Source of the DNA: Flavobacteriales bacterium
GTDB lineage: Bacteria; Bacteroidota; Bacteroidia; Flavobacteriales; UA16
Assembly (NCBI GenBank): GCA_030831885.1
Contig: JAURKF010000187.1
Location: 1-7,181, forward strand
DNA length: 7,181 bases
Reading direction: 5' to 3'
Part shown: in pieces, positions 1-5,841 of the stretch
Position numbering within the stretch: position 1 is the stretch's first letter
How the letters are laid out: every line of letters starts with the position of its first letter
The notes under the pieces: model-generated
The model's database searches: none
What the model saw: only the letters and a program-made list of their open reading frames with translations
What the model was told of the DNA's origin: nothing
Position numbers and translations under genes: made by a program

Positions 1-926
1 GAAAGCAGATTAAACATCACATTGCGGAATAACTGTCGGTCAATCATCATTTCAAATGATCCGGTGTTGTACGTTATCGTTTGACCGCTTCGAACAACGG
101 AATTTATGTCAGATACAACTTCTCGAGCCAGCGTAAACACATCATACAATGCAGGCTTGGCGGTCATCTTTCCCTCCTCCAATTTTCCCAGTGAAAGGAA
201 ATCGTTTAGTATTTGCGTCAGCCCACTCACAGCATTTTTTATCTTCAGAATGTGTTTTTCACGTTTTTCTTGCTCCTCAGAGCTTGTATATTTTTGAATG
301 AGCGAAACACTGCTCAAAATGGTACTTAAAGGCGTCCTAAACTCGTGTGAAGCCGTTGAGATAAATCGAGATTTCAATTCATTCAGTCCTTTCTCATTCT
401 CGAGTGCCTCGGACAATTCATCCCGTGAAACCTCCAACTCATGCAGTGCTTCCTTCAACACGAGTGTTCGCTCTGCCACCTTTTTTTCCAGTGACTCATT
501 GAGCGACTTCAGTTCACTGTTCATTCGCTGTATTCTCGCTTGCTGCTCAAATCGGTCTGATATGTCTATCACAAAAGCTATCACAAACAACGAATTCTCA
601 TTCTTAACATAACTCAAACTAATTTCAATCGGGAACTCACCACCATCCTTCCTCCTTCCATGCAGGGTCATATTCTTTCCCATCGGGCGCCGCACCGGAT
701 TGTTCATGTATTCTTCCCGATGCCTTTCATGACGACCGGCTAGCATATGAGGTATTAGCACTTCAACCTTGCATCCCTGCAGCTCTCCCTCATCATAGCC
801 AAATATTTCACCCAACTTTAAATTAGAAAGTTGAATTGTTCCTTGGCTATCGACAATCAATACACCCTCATTCACATGATTGAAGATTGTCTCAAAACTG
901 ATATTCGGACCGAAAAAATCACTCAT
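1..926 (-). CDS. PAS-domain sensor histidine kinase (3' end cut by window edge)
   Basis: This is the sensor half of a two-component system; it would autophosphorylate and pass phosphate to a response regulator not in the window. The 308 readable codons hold a PAS domain (about residues 9-122, ending in the GRRKDGGEFP strand and DISDR exit), a charged coiled-coil linker (about 125-185), a HisKA dimerisation domain with the H-box TASHEFRTPL (phospho-acceptor His194), and the start of the HATPase_c domain. The edge cuts inside the N-box (RNVMFNLL), so the ATP-binding G-boxes are not visible. No transmembrane segment or signal peptide precedes the PAS domain, so a cytosolic sensor is inferred. 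The ATG at 924-926 is the only plausible start: an in-frame TAA lies about 27 nt upstream with no other start codon between. No Shine-Dalgarno is visible. The PAS sequence around residues 65-95 resembles the FixL-like class, but haem binding cannot be concluded. The hsp20 terminator upstream suggests it has its own promoter. Confidence 0.95.
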   Translation of the reverse strand, partial: MSDFFGPNISFETIFNHVNEGVLIVDSQGTIQLSNLKLGEIFGYDEGELQGCKVEVLIPHMLAGRHERHREEYMNNPVRRPMGKNMTLHGRRKDGGEFPIEISLSYVKNENSLFVIAFVIDISDRFEQQARIQRMNSELKSLNESLEKKVAERTLVLKEALHELEVSRDELSEALENEKGLNELKSRFISTASHEFRTPLSTILSSVSLIQKYTSSEEQEKREKHILKIKNAVSGLTQILNDFLSLGKLEEGKMTAKPALYDVFTLAREVVSDINSVVRSGQTITYNTGSFEMMIDRQLFRNVMFNLL

Positions 927-979
927 AACTCGGTCGAAGATACCGATAAATTATACTATTTAAACTAAATAAACCTAAT

Positions 980-1023
980 GCAACAAAAGAAAAGAAAAGG
1001 CCGCCTTCATTGAAAGACGGCCT
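980..1023 (-). terminator. Rho-independent terminator of hsp20
   Basis: An inverted repeat spans 998-1023. Its arms pair as AGGCCG with CGGCCT, then one mismatch, then three more pairs (CTT with AAG), leaving a 6-nt loop. Read on the minus strand the hairpin is followed at once by a U-rich run (TTTTCTTTTCTTTTG, about 983-997). It begins 18 nt after the hsp20 stop codon and lies before the histidine kinase start. The plus-strand side has no T tract, so it works in the minus direction only. The U run is interrupted by C and some read-through is possible. Confidence 0.85.
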
Positions 1024-1041
1024 AATCCTAATCACCACGAT

Positions 1042-1479
1042 CTATGAAATCTTGATCAGCTTCTTGCCGATCGACTTAGCCTCCTCACGTTTGGGGAGCG
1101 TAAGCTTTAAAATGCCATGAACGTACTTTGCGTCAACCTTCTCCGCTATTACCGATTGCGGCAATCGGAAGGCACGCTTGAACGATGTTGTTCTAAATTC
1201 TTTGCGCTGGTATTCCTCATCGCGCTCTTCCTTTTCCTCGTCGTGTTGTCCTTCAATGGTAACAACATCTTCCTGAACTTCGATTTTGAATTCATCCTTG
1301 TTCATTCCGGGAACAGCCAATTCGATTGTGTACTCATCAGAGGCTTCAATCACGTTCGCATTCGGAACCCAACGAGTGAGAGGAAAATTAACTAGCTCAT
1401 TATCGAAAAATCCATCGTTGAAGAAATCAGTGAAAAGACTTGGAGCGCTAAATGCGGGTTTTGATTTAATTAATGACAT
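1042..1479 (-). CDS. Small heat-shock protein, Hsp20/alpha-crystallin family
   Basis: This 145-residue protein is an ATP-independent holdase chaperone that binds unfolding proteins in the cytoplasm and hands them to DnaK/ClpB-type refolding machines. A short N-terminal arm rich in Phe (residues 10-32, SLFTDFFNDGFF) is followed by the alpha-crystallin domain from about residue 38 to 131. The domain shows the AVPGMNKDEFKIEV segment (55-68), an acidic loop rich in Glu (80-90), and the conserved GILKLTLPK strand (122-130). The C-terminal IKI tripeptide (142-144) is the I-x-I motif that docks into neighbouring subunits in sHsp oligomers. Length and domain order are typical for the family. The ATG has no Shine-Dalgarno; the leader just before it is very A-rich, as is common in Bacteroidota. 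The gene is monocistronic: it diverges from the operon at 1684 and ends at its own terminator. No CIRCE operator was found upstream. Confidence 0.97.
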   Translation of the reverse strand: MSLIKSKPAFSAPSLFTDFFNDGFFDNELVNFPLTRWVPNANVIEASDEYTIELAVPGMNKDEFKIEVQEDVVTIEGQHDEEKEERDEEYQRKEFRTTSFKRAFRLPQSVIAEKVDAKYVHGILKLTLPKREEAKSIGKKLIKIS

Positions 1480-1633
1480 TGTATTTTGTTTTTTGGTTTA
1501 ACTTCTTTGCGATGGGCAAATCTTTGTTCATTTCATATGCCGATTCCATGGATTGGGTCAGCAAGGGGTATGAGTTAAATCAGTAAAAGCATTTTAGTTT
1601 TCAACCCTCTATTAAAAATCCGATTTTTCCCAT

Positions 1634-1664
1634 TTTCAATGGCTCGCTTTGCTTGTTACATTTA
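1634..1664 (+). promoter_or_regulatory. Candidate Bacteroidota-type promoter of the four-gene operon
   Basis: A -7-like box TACATTTA at 1657-1664 matches seven of eight positions of TAnnTTTG. A -33-like TTTC at 1634-1637 lies 19 nt upstream, within the spacing seen in Bacteroides promoters. The start codon at 1684 is 19 nt beyond the -7 box, implying a leader of roughly 10-15 nt. The region is AT-rich, so a chance match is possible. Confidence 0.35.
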
Positions 1665-1683
1665 CACCCACACATAATCCGCT

Positions 1684-3288
1684 ATGAACAGAATACTCTG
1701 CCTTATATTCCTTATAACCGCTGCTGCAGCTCATGCGCAAATCGATGTAAAGTCTGTTGAAACTACAATTACCGATGTAACGGTATTTATGTCGGGCGCT
1801 CAGGTGAGCGAAAAAGGGAAGATTTCCTTAAAAGCCGGTGAAAATCGGATTAAGATTGGCGGTTTGCCGGCCCACCTCGATGCCAACTCCATACGCGTGG
1901 AAGGCAATGATGCATACACCATTCTGGGTGTACGTCATCAAATCAACTATTTGAACGCGGTGGAGCAGACTCCTAAACTTCGCGCTCTGCAAGACAGCCT
2001 GGATGAAGCATTGTTCAAGCAAAAAGAAATGACCGCGCTGAAAGAAGTCCTCGTGCAGGAAAAACAAATGCTTGAATACAACCGAAACATTAAAGGCGAA
2101 ACCTCGACACTTATCGTTGAAGACTTAAAAGAGATGGCCGATTTCTTTCGCTCACGCCTCACTGAAAATGCCTATAAATATTTGGAAATAGGAGAAAAAG
2201 AACGAATCAACAATCAGGAAATAGCGCGTCTGCAAAATGCGCTCAACAGCATGAATGCGCGCGCTAACGTCAATTCCAGTGAAATAACATTGGCACTTGA
2301 TGCAAAAGCAGCGGGCAGTTCAGAAATTGGTGTGTCTTATTTCGTACAAAACGCAGGCTGGTATCCTGTTTATGATTTGCGCGCTGAAGATGTTAACTCG
2401 CCCATTTCATTTTCATATCGCGCAAAAGTTTATCAGAGTACCGGCATAGACTGGAAAAATGTAAACCTGACAATTTCAACAGGAAACCCAACTATTGGCG
2501 GACAGATTCCATATCTTTCACCGTGGTATCTCTATCAGCAAAGCATAAGTCAGATAGAGTCTTTGGCAGATAGGCGCGATATGATATCGAATGCAACGCC
2601 ATCCGTTGCTGCATATGATGATATGAAAAGATCGAAAGGAGTCGTTTCCAAATCTGAATATGTCACAGTACAACAAAACACCATCAACACCGAGTTCAAA
2701 ATATCCATTCCCTACACAATTCCTAGTGACAATGCCCAATACGATGTTATGATGCAGACAGAATCACTGCAGGCTACCTACGCATACATCACAATTCCCA
2801 AACTCGACAACGATGCGTTTCTGAAAGCACGTATTAGCAATTGGGCGCAATACTCTCTCCTTCCCGGTGAGAGCAATATTTATTTCAAAGGCACATTTGT
2901 AGGAAAAGGATACATCGATCCCACTCAAGCCAATGACACACTGGATCTATCATTGGGACGCGACCGTTCAATCAATATAAAGCGAGAGATGTTGCGCGAC
3001 TTCTGCAAAAGCAATTTACTCGGCAACAAAAAAACGAGCAGAAAGGCCTACGAGATCACAGTTCAGAACAACAAAAAACAGAGTATTGAATTGATTATCG
3101 AAGATCAGTTGCCTATCTCCCAAGATGGCGAAATATCAGTACAAATGGAAGAAATTAGCGGTGCTGTGCTGGACAGTAGCACCGGGAAACTCACATGGAA
3201 GGTTGTACTTCAACCCAACGAAATCATGAAGAAGCAACTGCGTTATACGGTCTCCTATCCCAAAAAATCGATTGTAGTCGGATTGTAA
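1684..3288 (+). CDS. Exported MuiA-family protein (DUF4140, coiled coil, DUF4139)
   Basis: This 534-residue protein belongs to the family annotated as mucoidy inhibitor MuiA, whose biochemical role is unknown. A signal peptide occupies residues 1-18 (hydrophobic LCLIFLITAAAA, likely cleavage AHA|Q), so the protein is predicted in the periplasm or on the envelope. The DUF4140-like N-terminal part (about 25-90, starting TDVTVFMSGAQV) leads into a long charged helical region (about 95-195) expected to form a coiled coil. DUF4139 follows from about 205 to the end, with the hallmark AGWYPVYDLR (224-233), YQSTGIDW (250-257) and LTISTGNP (262-269). The C-terminus RYTVSYPKK...VGL is the usual family ending, so the gene is complete. 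It is the first gene of an overlapping series: its TAA shares one base with the next ATG. The ATG at 1684 puts the signal peptide at the very N-terminus and has no Shine-Dalgarno. The family is clear; the mucoidy phenotype should not be transferred to this organism. Confidence 0.93.
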   Translation: MNRILCLIFLITAAAAHAQIDVKSVETTITDVTVFMSGAQVSEKGKISLKAGENRIKIGGLPAHLDANSIRVEGNDAYTILGVRHQINYLNAVEQTPKLRALQDSLDEALFKQKEMTALKEVLVQEKQMLEYNRNIKGETSTLIVEDLKEMADFFRSRLTENAYKYLEIGEKERINNQEIARLQNALNSMNARANVNSSEITLALDAKAAGSSEIGVSYFVQNAGWYPVYDLRAEDVNSPISFSYRAKVYQSTGIDWKNVNLTISTGNPTIGGQIPYLSPWYLYQQSISQIESLADRRDMISNATPSVAAYDDMKRSKGVVSKSEYVTVQQNTINTEFKISIPYTIPSDNAQYDVMMQTESLQATYAYITIPKLDNDAFLKARISNWAQYSLLPGESNIYFKGTFVGKGYIDPTQANDTLDLSLGRDRSINIKREMLRDFCKSNLLGNKKTSRKAYEITVQNNKKQSIELIIEDQLPISQDGEISVQMEEISGAVLDSSTGKLTWKVVLQPNEIMKKQLRYTVSYPKKSIVVGL

Positions 3289-3641
3289 TGCGGCACGACC
3301 TAACCAATCGCGAGGATATTCAAACGCTCGTAGATCTCTTCTATGACGCTGTTTTGAATGACCAGGTGCTAGCGCCTTACTTCTCCAAAATTGATTTTAC
3401 ACATCACAAACCACGCATGGTGCATTTCTGGTCGTTCGTGTTGTTGGATGAGCCCGGATATACAACCAATATTTTCGATATGCATGCTCACCTTCCGCTC
3501 ACTGCCGAGGCAATGCGTCGATGGACCGATTTATTTGAAAAAACCGCTCACGAAAATTTCGGCGGAGAGAAAACCGAACAAGCGATACTTCGCGCGAAAA
3601 CCATCGCCTGGACGTTTACCGAAAAGTTGAAACTCACATGA
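3288..3641 (+). CDS. Group III truncated hemoglobin
   Basis: This is a 117-residue, single-domain truncated (2-on-2) globin. Members bind haem in the cytoplasm and are linked to O2/NO/peroxide handling; the exact ligand role here is unknown. Visible family features are the B-helix Phe-Tyr pair (F18, Y19; Tyr is the usual B10 ligand-stabilising residue), HHKPRM (39-44) followed by FW (47-48), the likely proximal His in MHAHLPL (H66 best fits the H-x2-L spacing, H68 is the alternative), RRW (77-79) with DLF, and ENFGGEKTEQA (89-99). Met76 and its neighbours replace the His-Phe pair usual before the Arg-x-Trp. The same frame is open upstream to 3195, but the extra 31 residues lie wholly inside the preceding gene and do not resemble globin sequence. 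The ATG at 3288, overlapping the previous stop as TAATG, gives the family's normal length. It overlaps the next gene by four bases (ATGA). Confidence 0.93.
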   Translation: MRHDLTNREDIQTLVDLFYDAVLNDQVLAPYFSKIDFTHHKPRMVHFWSFVLLDEPGYTTNIFDMHAHLPLTAEAMRRWTDLFEKTAHENFGGEKTEQAILRAKTIAWTFTEKLKLT

Positions 3642-4975
3642 ATCGCAGGCGCTTCCTAATTCAAACAGGTCGGGCCGCTACAGGAACGTTGCTTCTTCCA
3701 TCATTCCTACAAGCATGTAAAAAATCGGAATGGCAGCATGAAAATCCGTTCTCCGGTGATGTCATCATTATCGGTGCAGGAATAGCCGGATTGTATGCTG
3801 CGGAAATACTTATCAAACAAGGAGTCAATGTACAGGTGCTCGAAGCAGGCACTTCCTGGGGCGGACGACTGCATGCATTGCCTGAAGGTTCAGAACTAAT
3901 TCGTGCCGCGGAACGAAAAAAGATACATGGGCAATTCAGCATCTTGTTTGATTTGCTGAAGGACCAACAAATTAACCTTATACCGCAAACAGGAAGCGAA
4001 CTCTACTATTTCAACGGCATGCTCAACACGGAGGAACAGGCTTATCAAAACACGTTCTTCATTGATATGCTGGCGGCAGTTGAAGGACTTAAATCCATTG
4101 AACCTGCCGACATCACCGCTCAAGCTTATTTCGATTCGCTCGAGCTAAGTGATAATGTGGCCCCGGTTTTCGATGTGCTAACAGCTCAGGTTTATGGCAC
4201 ATCAGCAGATAGAATCAGCGCCGCAGGAATTGCCAGGCAACATGCACTCTGGAACTCCGGCAATACGGTGTATGAAATTGAGACCGTTCGGCTAGAACAA
4301 GCAATGGAAAAATCCTTTGCGAAGGCCATCGAAAAAACACAGCTCGCAACTGCAGTGAGTTCAATCGATTTTACTTCCGATAAGGTGCTCATTACCGATA
4401 GCACAGGTAATACATACTCATGCGATCGTGTATTGGTAACTATTCCACTAGATGCATTGCAACGCGGAGCCATTGAATTCAATCCCCCAATTAATTCATC
4501 GAAACAACAAGCCATTGATCGAATAGGTATTGATTCATCATACTGCAGCATGTTCAAATTAGCAAGTGCACCATGGCCCATTGGCACGCGCAGAATCATT
4601 GGTTCGGGATTGGTGCACTCGTTTGAGGTAACGAACGATGGATGGGTATTCGCAGAAGTTTCCGGAACGCAAACTTTGGAAATAGAAAGCATCACAACCA
4701 ATCCACTCGAATTCATTATAAATGAATTTTACCAACTATATCCAACCACTCAAGGCCAAGTAAGCGAAGCATCGATACAGTATTGGCCGGGGAACCGCTC
4801 TTACGATGGTCCGGGCATTTCGAATGCCCGTGAACTGCTGGCGCAACCGATGAATGGAAAACTATTCTTCGCAGGCGAGGCGACACACAAAGGAGGACAT
4901 CATGGCACACTGCACGGCGCCATGGAAACCGCATTTCGGGCAGTAACAGAAATACTAAGTTCCGCAAAAGCATGA
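3638..4975 (+). CDS. Tat-exported FAD amine-oxidase-like lipoprotein
   Basis: This 445-residue flavoprotein is of the flavin monoamine oxidase/NAD(P)-binding Rossmann superfamily; substrate unknown. The N-terminus NRRRFL (2-7) fits a twin-arginine signal, followed by a hydrophobic stretch and the lipobox LQAC (Cys27), so it is probably exported folded with FAD and lipid-anchored. FAD binding shows as GAGIAG (46-51), the acidic end of the second strand in VLEAG (Glu69), and GGR (75-77). IHG (96-98) is the usual FAD-contact segment, though the Leu-Gly-Ala normally before it is altered to RAAERKK. The substrate-side core includes RVLVTIPLDAL (264-274) and FNPPI. The C-terminal FAD signature is FAGEAT (411-416) with HGAMETAFRA (426-435). 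The segment aligned with the active-site lysine of monoamine oxidases reads YCSMFKLASAPW (302-313), with Cys303 where Lys is expected. An oxidase reaction yielding H2O2 is known for the family but is only inferred here. It is coupled at both ends by ATGA overlaps. Confidence 0.9.
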   Translation: MNRRRFLIQTGRAATGTLLLPSFLQACKKSEWQHENPFSGDVIIIGAGIAGLYAAEILIKQGVNVQVLEAGTSWGGRLHALPEGSELIRAAERKKIHGQFSILFDLLKDQQINLIPQTGSELYYFNGMLNTEEQAYQNTFFIDMLAAVEGLKSIEPADITAQAYFDSLELSDNVAPVFDVLTAQVYGTSADRISAAGIARQHALWNSGNTVYEIETVRLEQAMEKSFAKAIEKTQLATAVSSIDFTSDKVLITDSTGNTYSCDRVLVTIPLDALQRGAIEFNPPINSSKQQAIDRIGIDSSYCSMFKLASAPWPIGTRRIIGSGLVHSFEVTNDGWVFAEVSGTQTLEIESITTNPLEFIINEFYQLYPTTQGQVSEASIQYWPGNRSYDGPGISNARELLAQPMNGKLFFAGEATHKGGHHGTLHGAMETAFRAVTEILSSAKA

Positions 4976-5727
4976 AGATTCAATTAACCATTATCGTCTG
5001 GTTGATTCTACACTACGTATCGCTTGCACAGCCGGTAGTACAGCTCGAAACGGGTTACTGGAATTTTCCTGTTGCCGACCGCATTTTTCAAGCGTATCAG
5101 CTCGCTCATCCATGGTCAGCAACCACTATTCAACCCTTGGGTATGGCTGCGGGTATCGGAGGGGGCTGGAATCAGCCTTTGTTTGCTTCACGGGGTTTGC
5201 ATGCATTGGGATTGGTTCATTACCGCTATCAAACTACATCATGGAATGGTCACCAACCATCGCTCATCGCCGGCTTTCACAATGCTTCAGCTGAAATTCT
5301 TTTTCGTACACACCCCCGGTGTTTCTTGAAAGAAGTTCAAAACACCGGCCCACTCGGTACGCGATGGTATGTGCAAATTGGCAGCGGTTATTCCTGGACA
5401 CTTCCGTTTGCTCGTAAACACGGTGAGCAGGTAAGCATTCATAACGACGAAAAATACAGGGACGTATCCGGACAATTCTATTGTTCTGGAGGAACGGGAT
5501 GGCATGCGCTGACCATCGGTTCCTATGTGCTCACAGTCGAGTCGAATGTGGGCTGGTTTCCGCGGTTTTCTTTAAACGGATTGGCTACCGCAGTGCTTGG
5601 ACACAACGAAACGGGATATTCGGAAACAGCCATCAATAGCCTGCTGATCCAAGGATGCTTGCGGATAACGCGGTTGAAAAAAAGTAATGAATGGTGGGAA
5701 CGCCCTCGCGGCAGCGAGAAAACCTGA
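4972..5727 (+). CDS. Exported protein of unknown function, possible outer-membrane beta-barrel
   Basis: I do not recognise this 251-residue protein. It opens with a clear Sec signal peptide (residues 1-19, hydrophobic IIVWLILHYV, likely cleavage SLA|Q). The mature part has no hydrophobic helix. It is rich in Gly, Trp, Tyr and aromatic-polar alternation, for example ALGLVHYRYQTT (78-89), RWYVQIGSGYSW, SYVLTVESNVGWFPRF and SLLIQGCLRI. This suggests several amphipathic beta strands separated by turns, as in small outer-membrane barrels, but it does not end in the aromatic residue typical of many of them; it ends in a charged tail. The ATG overlaps the stop of the flavoprotein gene (ATGA), so it is the last gene of the coupled operon. 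No terminator follows. The barrel idea is inference from composition only. Confidence 0.8.
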   Translation: MKIQLTIIVWLILHYVSLAQPVVQLETGYWNFPVADRIFQAYQLAHPWSATTIQPLGMAAGIGGGWNQPLFASRGLHALGLVHYRYQTTSWNGHQPSLIAGFHNASAEILFRTHPRCFLKEVQNTGPLGTRWYVQIGSGYSWTLPFARKHGEQVSIHNDEKYRDVSGQFYCSGGTGWHALTIGSYVLTVESNVGWFPRFSLNGLATAVLGHNETGYSETAINSLLIQGCLRITRLKKSNEWWERPRGSEKT

Positions 5728-5775
5728 ACTGAGCAAAATTTGTCAACAACGCCCTTCTTCCGCAAATTGGGTATC

Positions 5776-5783
5776 TACCTTTG
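5776..5783 (+). promoter_or_regulatory. Candidate -7 promoter box upstream of dnaE
   Basis: TACCTTTG is a perfect match to the Bacteroidota -7 consensus TAnnTTTG. It lies 58 nt before the polymerase start codon, in the 114-bp gap after the upstream operon. No good -33 TTTG stands at the expected 19-21 nt spacing; a TTTG at 5739-5742 is too far away (33 nt). If used, transcription would start near 5788-5790 and give a leader of about 50 nt. Confidence 0.35.
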
Positions 5784-5841
5784 AAGGCCTCGGTTCACCT
5801 CCCGTAACTGGTTTGGATGAATCACCTAATTCGCCTTCACC

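Noticed and set aside
106..612. Two consecutive plus-strand open frames opposite the histidine kinase
   Set aside because: They are rich in Ser and Phe and match no family. The minus strand of the same bases encodes unmistakable PAS and HisKA motifs, so these are antisense shadows.
1480..1683. Search for a CIRCE heat-shock operator or other large inverted repeat upstream of hsp20
   Set aside because: Only an 8-bp palindrome (TCCATGGA, 1545-1552) was found, which is expected by chance. No TTAGCACTC-type repeat is present, and no convincing minus-strand promoter could be placed.
3195..3287. In-frame N-terminal extension of the truncated hemoglobin
   Set aside because: The 31 extra residues lie within the MuiA-family gene, read in another frame, and do not resemble globin sequence. 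The TAATG start gives normal family length.
4192..4716. 174-codon open frame antisense to the flavoprotein
   Set aside because: No recognisable domain or signal peptide. The plus strand carries a continuous, motif-bearing protein here.
5705..5718. Small hairpin (CTCGC, 4-nt loop, GCGAG) near the end of the last operon gene
   Set aside because: It lies inside the coding region, has a 5-bp stem and is followed by A residues rather than T on the plus strand, so it is not a convincing terminator.
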